Source: an uncultured Steroidobacter sp.
GTDB taxonomy: Bacteria > Pseudomonadota > Gammaproteobacteria > Steroidobacterales > Steroidobacteraceae
Direction: 5' to 3'
NCBI GenBank assembly: GCA_946478975.1
Contig: CAMLEO010000120.1
Location: 1-18,643 of the forward strand
DNA length: 18,643 nt
Below are positions 4,940 through 12,168 of this stretch, one piece after another; the stretch's first letter is position 1, and each line of letters starts with the position of its first letter. Under the pieces are notes generated by a model, which saw nothing but the letters and a program-made list of their open reading frames with translations, made no database searches and had not been told where the DNA came from. The position numbers and the translations under genes were made by a program.

Positions 4940-4986
4940 TTCACACGGCAGGGGTCACAGGTTCAATCCCTGTACCGCCCACCACT
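4940..4986 (+). repeat. attR: displaced 3' fragment of tRNA-Val
   Basis: An exact copy of bases 31-77. It keeps the anticodon loop, T arm, 3' acceptor strand and CCA but has no 5' half, so it is a remnant and not a gene. It lies only 32 bases ahead of the gltX start and marks the original chromosome junction. Confidence 0.92.
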
Positions 4987-5018
4987 CCCGGGGGTCCATA
5001 GCGTAAGGATCCTTCGCT

Positions 5019-6431
5019 TTGGTCACCCGCACTCGTTTCGCTCCCAGTCCCACCGGCATGCTGCACATCGGCGGCGTGCGTACGGCGCTGTTCTCCTGGC
5101 TCTATGCCCGGCGCCACGGCGGCACCTTCATCCTGCGCATCGAAGACACCGATCGCGAGCGCTCCACCGACGAAGCGACGCAAGTCATCCTGGATGGCAT
5201 GGAATGGCTGGGCCTCGCGGCCGACGAGGGGCCGTTCTACCAGACGCGGCGCATGGACCGGTACAAGGAAGTCATCGGCGAGTTCCTGCGCGCCGGCAAG
5301 GCCTATCACTGCTATTGCTCGAAGGAAGAGCTGGAGGAGATGCGCAATCGCCAGCTCGCCGCCAAGCAAAAGCCGCGTTATGACGGCACCTGCCGCAATC
5401 GCACCGAGCCGCGGCCCGGTGTTTCTCCGGTCGTACGCTTCCGCAATCCCATCGAAGGCAGCGTCGTCGTTCCGGACGTGATCCACGGCAACGTGGTGTT
5501 CGACAATATGGAGCTCGACGATCTGATCATCGCGCGCTCCGACGGCACGCCGACTTACAACTTCTGCGTCGTGGTCGACGACAACGACATGAAAGTCACG
5601 CACGTGATCCGCGGCGACGATCATCTGAACAACACGCCGCGGCAGATCAACATGCTTCAGGCGCTGGGCGCGGCGATTCCGGTGTATGGGCACGTGCCTA
5701 TGATTCTCGGCGCGGACGGCGCCAAGCTGTCGAAGCGTCACGGCGCTGTGAGCGTGCTCCAGTATCGAGAGGAGGGCTTCCTGCCCGAGGCGCTGCTGAA
5801 TTACCTGGTGCGCTTGGGCTGGTCCCACGGCGACCAGGAAGTGTTTTCGATGGAAGAGATGACGCAGCTGTTCGACATCAAGGATGTGAACAAGGCGGCG
5901 TCTGCGTTCAATCCCGACAAGCTGCTGTGGCTGAATCAGCAGCACATCATGCGCGCCACGCCCGAGCGGCTCGCGCACTACCTGAAGCCGCAGCTCGAAG
6001 CACTGGGCGTGCACGTGAGCGACGATCGCAAGCTCGCGGCCGTGGCCAAGGCTCAGCAGGAGCGCGCCAAGACCCTCAAGGAAATGGCCCAGAACAGCGT
6101 GTTCTTTTTCAGCGAGCTGTCCGGCTACGACGAGAAGGCCGCGAAAAAGAACCTCACGCCCGACGCGGTCGGGCCGCTGTCGATGATCCGCGAGAAGCTG
6201 TCAGCGCTGCAGTCCTGGAGCGCCCCGGCCATTCACGATGCCGTGAATCAGGCCGCGACCGAGCTGGCGGTCGGCATGGGCAAGGTGGCGCAGCCGATCC
6301 GCGTGGCCGTCTCCGGCACCTCGGTTTCGCCGCCCATCGACGTCACTTTGGAGGTTCTGGGGCGCGAAACCACGCTGTCCCGGCTGGCCGCGGCGGTGGC
6401 CTACGCACAGTCCGGCAAATCTCCTGTTTAA
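5019..6431 (+). CDS. gltX: Glutamyl-tRNA synthetase
   Basis: This class I synthetase charges tRNA-Glu with glutamate in the cytoplasm. The 470 residues match the usual bacterial length. The Rossmann start is RFAPSPTGMLHIGG with the HIGH-type motif at 16-19. KLSKR at 236-240 is the KMSKS loop. The alpha-helical anticodon-binding region fills the last third. TTG at 5019 is the start: it is the residue that begins the conserved V-T-R-T-R-F-A-P-S-P-T-G stretch, and AAGGA lies at 5005-5009. Its cognate tRNA-Glu gene is downstream. In the ancestor gltX probably followed tRNA-Val directly; the element now separates them. A GluQ-like paralogue is unlikely at this length. Confidence 0.97.
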   Translation: MVTRTRFAPSPTGMLHIGGVRTALFSWLYARRHGGTFILRIEDTDRERSTDEATQVILDGMEWLGLAADEGPFYQTRRMDRYKEVIGEFLRAGKAYHCYCSKEELEEMRNRQLAAKQKPRYDGTCRNRTEPRPGVSPVVRFRNPIEGSVVVPDVIHGNVVFDNMELDDLIIARSDGTPTYNFCVVVDDNDMKVTHVIRGDDHLNNTPRQINMLQALGAAIPVYGHVPMILGADGAKLSKRHGAVSVLQYREEGFLPEALLNYLVRLGWSHGDQEVFSMEEMTQLFDIKDVNKAASAFNPDKLLWLNQQHIMRATPERLAHYLKPQLEALGVHVSDDRKLAAVAKAQQERAKTLKEMAQNSVFFFSELSGYDEKAAKKNLTPDAVGPLSMIREKLSALQSWSAPAIHDAVNQAATELAVGMGKVAQPIRVAVSGTSVSPPIDVTLEVLGRETTLSRLAAAVAYAQSGKSPV

Positions 6432-6436
6432 ATACG

Positions 6437-6465
6437 TTGACAGGGGGGAGGCCCTCCAATACATT
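6437..6465 (+). promoter_or_regulatory. tRNA operon promoter with GC-rich discriminator
   Basis: TTGACA (6437-6442, perfect -35), a 17-bp spacer, and TACATT (6460-6465, 4 of 6 for -10) lie just ahead of tRNA-Ala. The bases after the -10 are GCGCGCC, a GC-rich discriminator as in stable-RNA promoters under stringent (ppGpp/DksA) control. It begins 5 bases after the gltX stop, so the tRNAs need not depend on gltX transcription. Confidence 0.7.
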
Positions 6466-6480
6466 GCGCGCCTCTCGCGT

Positions 6481-6556
<76 letters not shown>

Positions 6557-6575
6557 AGCCCCGGACGCTTCGTGC

Positions 6576-6651
6576 GTCCCCATCGTCTAGAGGCCTAGGA
6601 CATTACCCTTTCACGGTAGTAACCGGGGTTCGAATCCCCGTGGGGACGCCA
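6576..6651 (+). tRNA. tRNA-Glu(TTC)
   Basis: Acceptor arms GTCCCCA and TGGGGAC pair perfectly. The anticodon loop CTTTCAC gives TTC. The T arm is CGGGG/CCCCG with loop TTCGAAT, the discriminator is G and the CCA is encoded. It lies 19 bases after tRNA-Ala and is probably cut from the same transcript. This is the substrate of the nearby gltX product. Confidence 0.96.
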
Positions 6652-6661
6652 ATCCTTTCGC

Positions 6662-6682
6662 CGCCCGCAAGCCTCGCGGGCG
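6662..6682 (+). other. GC hairpin after the tRNA operon
   Basis: CGCCCGC (6662-6668) and GCGGGCG (6676-6682) form a perfect 7-bp stem with a 7-base loop, 10 bases after tRNA-Glu. There is no T run, so it may be a weak terminator or 3' processing hairpin. Confidence 0.35.
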
Positions 6683-6736
6683 CGCGACTCCCGCGCTCAG
6701 TGCAAGCTGGATCGATCGTGTTAACTTGGACCGATC

Positions 6737-8191
6737 GTGAGCGCCCATCGCATCAACCGCCGTCACTTCCTTAGATCTGCGGCCGCTGCTTCTGTCGTTG
6801 CGGCTGCGGATATCGCGTCCTACGCGCGCGCCGCGGAGTCTCGGACGTGGATATCGACGACCGAGTCCGCAACGTGGCAAGACCTGTCCTCGGGCATCCG
6901 CATCAGCACAGGTGCGACGGCCGATGTCTACCTGCAGCCTCAGACGACGTATCAAACGATCGAAGGATTCGGCGCGTGCTTTCATGAGTTGGGCGCCAAG
7001 GCGCTCAGCGCGCTCAAAGCATCCGACCGCGACGCGGTGCTTTCCGATTTATTTGCGCCCAACAAGGCGGCCAACCTGACGGTCTGTCGCCTGCCGATCG
7101 GCGCGAACGACTTTGCACTCGACTGGTATTCGTACGACGAGACGCCCGGCGACTTTTCCATGCAGCAGTTCAGCATCGCTCGCGATGAGAGAATGCTGAT
7201 TCCGTTCATCCAGTCCGGGCTCGCGCAACGCCGCGACCTGAAGCTGTGGGCATCGCCCTGGAGCCCGCCGACGTGGATGAAATATAACAAACATTACGCG
7301 ATGGCAGCCTCGGCTGCGGACCAGGTGCAGAACGGGCTGCGTCCCGAGCAGGCGGGCGCCGAAGGCAAGGATATGTTCATCCAGGAGCCGCGCTATTTCG
7401 ATGCGTACGCGCTGTACTTTCGAAAGTTCGTCGAAACCTATCGCGCGCACGGCATTCGTATCGCGGCCGTGATGCCGCAGAACGAATTCAACTCCGCGCA
7501 GATCTTTCCAAGCTGTTGCTGGACACCGGAAGGCCTGGCGCGCTTCATCGCGCGTCTTGGCAAGGCACTCGATGGCACGGGGACGGATATTTATTTCGGT
7601 ACCATGGAGCGGCCCGATCCCGGACTCTTCGAGCGCACATTCGCAGATCCCGCCGCTCGCCAGTACATCAAAGGCCTAGGAGCGCAATGGGCGGGCAAGA
7701 GCGCCGTCCCATTCATTCATCAGCAGCATCCGCAGCTTGCAATCTGGCAAACGGAACAGGAATGCGGCGACGGCAAGAACGACTGGCGCTACGCGCGCTA
7801 TGTGTGGCGGCTGATGAAACATTATTTCAGCAACGGCGCGAGCGTTTACGATTACTGGAACATCGCGCTGGCCGATGGCGGCCTCAGCACCTGGGGATGG
7901 CATCAGAATTCGTTGATTTCGGTCGACATGAAAGCCGCCACGTATCGTTATAACTACGAGTACTACGTCCTGCGGCACTGGAGTCAGTACATTCGACCGG
8001 GTGCGAAGCGCATCGCGGCGGTGAGCTGGACCGGTTATGACGAAGCGCTGGCCTTCCTCAATCCCGATGGCAGCATCGCCCTGGTGCTCCACAACGACCT
8101 GCCGCATGAGCTGCCGGTCCGGATCAAGCTCGACCAGCGGCTTCTCAATGTCGTGCTGCCGGCCGACTCGCTGAACACGCTGGTCGTTTGA
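6737..8191 (+). CDS. Tat-exported GH30-family glycoside hydrolase
   Basis: A 484-residue retaining beta-glycosidase of the GH30 clan (glucosylceramidase, beta-1,6-glucanase or related). The N-terminus has a twin-arginine signal (NRRHFLRS at 7-14, then an Ala-rich stretch to A-R-A at 30-32). The (beta/alpha)8 barrel begins at about 70 with YQTIEGFGACF. SPWSPPTWMK (173-182) is a GH30 hallmark. The acid/base is Glu250 (MPQNEF), and the nucleophile is probably Glu340 (IWQTEQ). DYWNIALADGG leads to the C-terminal beta-sandwich ending near 484. The GTG start gives a clean Tat n-region. The substrate cannot be fixed from sequence. The CoA-transferase gene follows at once, and a pectate lyase and mutarotase are nearby, suggesting plant or microbial polysaccharide use. 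Confidence 0.88.
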   Translation: MSAHRINRRHFLRSAAAASVVAAADIASYARAAESRTWISTTESATWQDLSSGIRISTGATADVYLQPQTTYQTIEGFGACFHELGAKALSALKASDRDAVLSDLFAPNKAANLTVCRLPIGANDFALDWYSYDETPGDFSMQQFSIARDERMLIPFIQSGLAQRRDLKLWASPWSPPTWMKYNKHYAMAASAADQVQNGLRPEQAGAEGKDMFIQEPRYFDAYALYFRKFVETYRAHGIRIAAVMPQNEFNSAQIFPSCCWTPEGLARFIARLGKALDGTGTDIYFGTMERPDPGLFERTFADPAARQYIKGLGAQWAGKSAVPFIHQQHPQLAIWQTEQECGDGKNDWRYARYVWRLMKHYFSNGASVYDYWNIALADGGLSTWGWHQNSLISVDMKAATYRYNYEYYVLRHWSQYIRPGAKRIAAVSWTGYDEALAFLNPDGSIALVLHNDLPHELPVRIKLDQRLLNVVLPADSLNTLVV

Positions 8192-8208
8192 TCGACACGG
8201 TATCGCTC

Positions 8209-9354
8209 ATGAACGCGACAGATTCACCGACCCGGGCCGCTGTGACGGGGCCGCTGCGCGGCGTGCGTGTGCTGGAATTCGCTGGGCTCGGGCCGGTCCC
8301 GTTTTGCGGCATGCTGCTCTCGGATCTCGGGGCGCAAGTGCTGCGGATCGTGCGGCCAGGGGCGGCAACTGCTCAGCCCTATGACACCGTGCTCACACGT
8401 GGGCGCGTTACGTTGTCGCTCGATTTGAAACAAAGCGTCGCTGTCGAAACGAGCCGCGCTTTGAGCAAGAGCGCCGACATTCTCATCGAAGGATTCCGGC
8501 CGGGCGTGATGGAGCAGCTCGGCCTCGGCCCCGACGTGCTGCTCCAAGACAATCCAAAGCTCGTGTACGGGCGCATGACCGGATGGGGCCAGCACGGCCC
8601 GAATGCCAACACCGCGGGCCACGACATCAACTACATCGCGCTATCCGGCGCGCTGCACGCGATCGGCGATACAAACAAACCGAGCGCGCCGCTCAATCTG
8701 GTCGGGGACTTCGGTGGCGGCGCTTTGTATCTTGCAATGGGCGTGCTGGCGGCGTTGTTGAATGCTCGCGCGACGGGTGGCGGTCAGGTCGTGGACTGCG
8801 CGATGACTGACGGTGCGGCATCGCTGATGAGCATGACGTTCTCTTTGTGGGGCAGCGGCGGCTGGAAGGAACAGCGGCGAGCGAACCTGCTCGATGGCGG
8901 CGCTCCCTTCTATGACACGTACCGCTGCGCCGACGACAAGTGGATTTGCATCGGCGCGCTGGAGCCGCAGTTCTTTGCCGAGTTGCTGGACAAGCTGCGA
9001 ATTCCGGCCGGTGAGTTTCCGAATCAAATGGATCGCGACTGCTGGCCGGCCATGCGCGCGCGCTTCGAGCAGATATTTCTAAGCGAACCACAGGCGCATT
9101 GGTGCGAGCTGCTGGCCAACACGGACGCGTGTTTCGCGCCCGTGCTGCCCATGAGTGAGGCGGTCAATCATCCGCACAACGTCGCGCGAGGGACGTTCGT
9201 CAACCATGCGGGAATCATTCAACCTGCGCCGGCACCGCGGTTCTCCGGCACGCCGACTGCCATTCAAGGCAGCGCAGCGGCTGATGCGAGCACGCTGCGC
9301 GCCTGGAACTTACCCGAGCCTCTCCTCCAGCAGCTTCATTTCTCCAGCGACTGA
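8209..9354 (+). CDS. CaiB/BaiF CoA-transferase family III, alpha-methylacyl-CoA racemase type
   Basis: A 381-residue protein matching AMACR/MCR in length and motifs. It starts with LRGVRVLEFAGLGPVPFCGM and the adenine-binding GAQVLRIVRP. GHDINY carries probable catalytic His138, and NLVGDFGGG carries Asp167, the pair used in AMACR-type racemases. These enzymes interconvert (2R)- and (2S)-methylacyl-CoA in the breakdown of branched-chain fatty acids and sterol side chains. A CoA-transferase or dehydrating function is possible but less likely, given GDFGGG. ATG 8209 was chosen over an in-frame TTG at 8188 that overlaps the GH30 stop. The gap to GH30 is 17 bases, so the two may be co-transcribed, though no metabolic link is obvious. 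The 3' end overlaps the convergent pectate lyase gene by 19 bases. Confidence 0.88.
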   Translation: MNATDSPTRAAVTGPLRGVRVLEFAGLGPVPFCGMLLSDLGAQVLRIVRPGAATAQPYDTVLTRGRVTLSLDLKQSVAVETSRALSKSADILIEGFRPGVMEQLGLGPDVLLQDNPKLVYGRMTGWGQHGPNANTAGHDINYIALSGALHAIGDTNKPSAPLNLVGDFGGGALYLAMGVLAALLNARATGGGQVVDCAMTDGAASLMSMTFSLWGSGGWKEQRRANLLDGGAPFYDTYRCADDKWICIGALEPQFFAELLDKLRIPAGEFPNQMDRDCWPAMRARFEQIFLSEPQAHWCELLANTDACFAPVLPMSEAVNHPHNVARGTFVNHAGIIQPAPAPRFSGTPTAIQGSAAADASTLRAWNLPEPLLQQLHFSSD

Positions 9355-10934
9355 ATCAGCACGTTCATCTGTTTCATGTATTCGGCGGTGGAGATGCCGA
9401 TCACCGGCGTCGGGTTGGGATAGGGCGAAGTATCGCTGTCGTCGCCGACCTGGGTCGTGGCGAAATCGCCTTTGGCAACGTCTTTCGAGCCATCGCCGTG
9501 GTACGGCTGGCTGGTCATCTTCAGCGGCGCAGGCCAGTAGCCTGTGCCGTTGAGCGAAGTCACTGCGGTGCTCGCCAATTGTTTGATATCACCCTGCGGC
9601 AACGGTTCATACACGGTCGCGAAGAAGCGCGGCAGGTCGGTAGCGCCAGTGCCCGGAGCGAGCGGCGACTTCTTGAGCAATTCCTGCGGTGGCTTCGACT
9701 TCACTGCCTCGTAGCGCTTGCGGAGGCCGGCGATATCGATGCGACGAGTGGCGGAGTAGTGACCGATGGTTCGGCGCTCGTCGTAGTCGACGTAGTACTC
9801 GCCGTTCATCACGTTCGAGCCGCGACGATGAACGTAGAGCGGCTTGTCGGTGCCGAGCTCGATGAAGGTCGGCAGCGTCAGGCGCTGATCTTTGTCGCCG
9901 GCGGCAGGGCGCTTGATGACTTTGGATTCCAGCCAGTTGAGCGCATCCGGAACGCGAGCGATATATTTCGAGTCGCCGGTGAGCTCGTAGAACGAAATCA
10001 TGTGCGCGATGTTTGTAGCCGTCGTGTGGGTCGCAAGCGACTGCGGCTCATAGCTGCGCGCGCCGGCCGGACGAACATCCAATGTGTATTGCAGACCCCA
10101 GCCCGGCTGCGGCGGACCTTGTTGGGCGGTGAGGAAGAAGTTCATGCCGCGAGTGATCGCGTCGAGCAGGCGCTCGTCGCCGAGCACTTCATAGCACAAG
10201 GTCAGAAAATAAATGTTCTGCGCCGACACATCGTCGTTGAAGGTCAGGAACGAGCTGTAATCGGGCCGGCCGTGCTTGGAGAATTCTTCGCTGATGGGAT
10301 AACGCTGCGGCCAGCCGCCGATCGGATACTGGCTGTCGCGCACGAATTGAATGGCCTTTTCCAGCGCCGGCCGATAGCGCGGATCATGCTTTTCCACGTA
10401 AATGCGTAACAGGAACTTCGCGGCATCGGCAGTCACGTCATCGTCGAAGGTGGCGTTGCCGTAGTAGTGCTGGAATTCTTCCAGGCGCCAGGCGTTGCGG
10501 CCGACGGTGCCGTACCAGTCCTTGAGCGAGCGGTCGCCGCCGAAATCGACCACGTAGTTCCAGCCGCCGCTCGGGTGCTGGCCCCAGATCAGCGCCGCGG
10601 CCACTTGCTCGGCAGCCTGGTAATAATATTCATCGCCGGTGGCGTGATACGCGTCCAGGAACACATGGCCCATGCTCGACGTGCCGGGCGGCTGCAGCCA
10701 GATCATCGTGTCACGCGCTTCCATCTCGCCCCAGCGTCGCGACATATCCGGCAGATAGGTCCAGACATAACCGCCTTTGTAAGCGACCTTGTCCACCATG
10801 AACGTCGTGGCCCGCTTCATGGTATCGAGCACTTGCTGGCGCTCGGGAGGTGCGGCTGTGGAGTCGGCGGCGGCGTGTGATATCAAACCGATGAGCCCCG
10901 CGAGGGGCAGGAGCAAACGAGCGGTCAGGTTCAT
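9336..10934 (-). CDS. Secreted PL10-like pectate lyase
   Basis: A 532-residue protein. Residues 1-23 are a signal peptide (RLLLPLAGLIGLISHAAA). The rest is an (alpha/alpha)-barrel type domain of the Pec_lyase (PL10) kind. Family features seen are GGWNYVVDFGG (123-133), DDDVT (164-168), GGWPQRYP (206-213), TFNDDVSAQN (231-240, acidic residues likely to bind calcium) and GWGLQYT (278-284). Such enzymes cut polygalacturonate by beta-elimination. The region after about 400 is less familiar. ATG 10934 was preferred to upstream in-frame starts because it begins the signal peptide. It is divergent from the mutarotase gene with 74 bases between. Substrate is inferred from the family; a lyase for another polyuronate is possible. 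Confidence 0.78.
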   Translation of the reverse strand: MNLTARLLLPLAGLIGLISHAAADSTAAPPERQQVLDTMKRATTFMVDKVAYKGGYVWTYLPDMSRRWGEMEARDTMIWLQPPGTSSMGHVFLDAYHATGDEYYYQAAEQVAAALIWGQHPSGGWNYVVDFGGDRSLKDWYGTVGRNAWRLEEFQHYYGNATFDDDVTADAAKFLLRIYVEKHDPRYRPALEKAIQFVRDSQYPIGGWPQRYPISEEFSKHGRPDYSSFLTFNDDVSAQNIYFLTLCYEVLGDERLLDAITRGMNFFLTAQQGPPQPGWGLQYTLDVRPAGARSYEPQSLATHTTATNIAHMISFYELTGDSKYIARVPDALNWLESKVIKRPAAGDKDQRLTLPTFIELGTDKPLYVHRRGSNVMNGEYYVDYDERRTIGHYSATRRIDIAGLRKRYEAVKSKPPQELLKKSPLAPGTGATDLPRFFATVYEPLPQGDIKQLASTAVTSLNGTGYWPAPLKMTSQPYHGDGSKDVAKGDFATTQVGDDSDTSPYPNPTPVIGISTAEYMKQMNVLIQSLEK

Positions 10935-11008
10935 GCGATGGAGCTTCAGGACTGTGTGGGTCGCGCTATTATCCAACGATTTTATTGCACATCGAGGCGG
11001 GCGAGCTG

Positions 11009-12163
11009 ATGAAGCTGACGAAGACTTCATTTTCCGGAGGCTCATGCGGGCTGGGCCTGCTCGCGGCTTGCACTGCCGTCGGCGCGGCGGAAGTAACTCA
11101 CGCACAGTTTGGAGTGACGACGCAAGGCGAGCCTGTCGAAGCGTACACGCTGAAGAACGATCGAGGCGTGAGCGTTCGTATCTTGACCTACGGTGGCATC
11201 ATCAACGAACTGCGCGCGCCGGATCGCAACGGCAAGTGCGAGAACGTCGTGCTTTCGCTGCCCGACCTGCGTGCTCACGAGAATCGCGCGAACTTCAGCA
11301 GCTTGCTCGGGCGCTACGCCAATCGCATCTCGGGTGGCGGCTTCACGCTGGATGGCCATCGTTACGATCTCAACAGTAATGCCCAAGGCATTACGTCGCA
11401 TGGTGGTCCCGGGGGCTACGGCGCGAGACGGTGGAGCGCGGCGCCGTTCCAATCCTCGGATGTCGCCGGCGTCGTGCTACACGATCTCAGCTTCGCGGGT
11501 GAGAACGGCTTTCCTGGCAACGTATCGATGCAAGTCACATTCACGCTGACGGCGGACAACGCGCTGCGCATCGAGTATCGGGGCACGACCGATCAGCCGA
11601 CGGTGCTCAATCCGAGTCATCACGTTTATTTCAACCTGGCGGGCGGCGGCTCTGTGTTCGAGCATCGTGCGCAGGTGTTCGCCAGTCACTACACACCGAT
11701 CGATGAGCGCAAACTCCCCATCGGCGCGATCGAAGAGGTGACGGGCACGCCGTTTGATCTGCGCACGCCGGTGCGGCTTGCGGATCGCGTCGACATGGAT
11801 GATCCGCAGATCCGTCTCGCACACGGGTTCGATCACAACTTCGTGCTCGATAAACCTGAGGTTGGGGCGCTCACATTAGCTGCGCGGATCGAGGAACCCG
11901 CGTCGGGTCGCACGCTGGAGGTGCGGACCACCGAGCCGGGGCTGCAGCTGTTCACGGCGAATGGTTTCGACGGCTCGCTCAAAGATGCACTCGGCAGGCC
12001 GCTGGAGCGCGGCGCCGGCCTCGCATTAGAAACTCAACATTTTCCAGACAGCCCGAACCAACCGACGTTTCCTTCGACGGTGCTGCGGCCGGGCGAAACA
12101 TTTCACTCAGTCACGGAATATCGCTTGCGGGTCGGAAACAGTCCGGGCACCTGCACGCACTGA
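11009..12163 (+). CDS. galM: Aldose 1-epimerase (mutarotase), probable lipoprotein
   Basis: A 384-residue GalM-family enzyme that interconverts alpha and beta anomers of free aldoses. The N-terminus ends in a lipobox (Leu18-Ala-Ala-Cys21), so it is probably an outer-membrane lipoprotein facing the periplasm. Many secreted GalM proteins of polysaccharide loci are similar. Motifs: LGRYANRI (100-107), the catalytic-His region NPSHHVYFNL (201-210, His205, with His204 where most have Asn), and the base Glu341 in ALETQHFPDSPN. ATG 11009 was chosen over an in-frame TTG at 10985; GAGG lies at 10994-10997. It is divergent from the pectate lyase gene, and its end is 5 bases from the convergent histidine kinase gene. 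Confidence 0.93.
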   Translation: MKLTKTSFSGGSCGLGLLAACTAVGAAEVTHAQFGVTTQGEPVEAYTLKNDRGVSVRILTYGGIINELRAPDRNGKCENVVLSLPDLRAHENRANFSSLLGRYANRISGGGFTLDGHRYDLNSNAQGITSHGGPGGYGARRWSAAPFQSSDVAGVVLHDLSFAGENGFPGNVSMQVTFTLTADNALRIEYRGTTDQPTVLNPSHHVYFNLAGGGSVFEHRAQVFASHYTPIDERKLPIGAIEEVTGTPFDLRTPVRLADRVDMDDPQIRLAHGFDHNFVLDKPEVGALTLAARIEEPASGRTLEVRTTEPGLQLFTANGFDGSLKDALGRPLERGAGLALETQHFPDSPNQPTFPSTVLRPGETFHSVTEYRLRVGNSPGTCTH

Positions 12164-12168
12164 ACGAG

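Larger units (their letters stand above)
31..4986. mobile_element. Compact tRNA-Val integrative element (about 4.9 kb)
   Basis: The element is bounded by a 47-bp perfect direct repeat made of the tRNA-Val 3' half, and it carries a tyrosine integrase next to the distal repeat. One repeat copy plus the interior is 4909 bp. The content is integrase, AlpA-like regulator, excisionase-like HTH protein, Rep-like protein, XRE regulator and a toxin-antitoxin pair. There are no phage structural genes, relaxase or conjugation genes. That fits a minimal tRNA-seated integrative element or a phage-satellite-like island, but the class is not settled from sequence alone. Several frameshifts in the rep operon may mean partial decay. 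Confidence 0.9.

Noticed and set aside
4940..4986. A second tRNA-Val gene
   Set aside because: Only the anticodon loop onward is present; the 5' acceptor strand, D arm and 5' anticodon stem are missing, so it is the att remnant.
4941..6014. Long open frame (357 codons) on the strand opposite gltX
   Set aside because: It is fully antisense to a clear gltX, is His/Arg/Val-rich in the way GC-biased shadows are, and has no family motif.
9498..10409. 303-codon frame opposite the pectate lyase gene
   Set aside because: Shadow of a well-supported gene, with no recognisable domain and no independent start signals.
10935..11008. Promoters for the divergent lyase and mutarotase genes
   Set aside because: TATTAT at 10967-10972 resembles a -10 on either strand, but no acceptable -35 is present, so no promoter is annotated.
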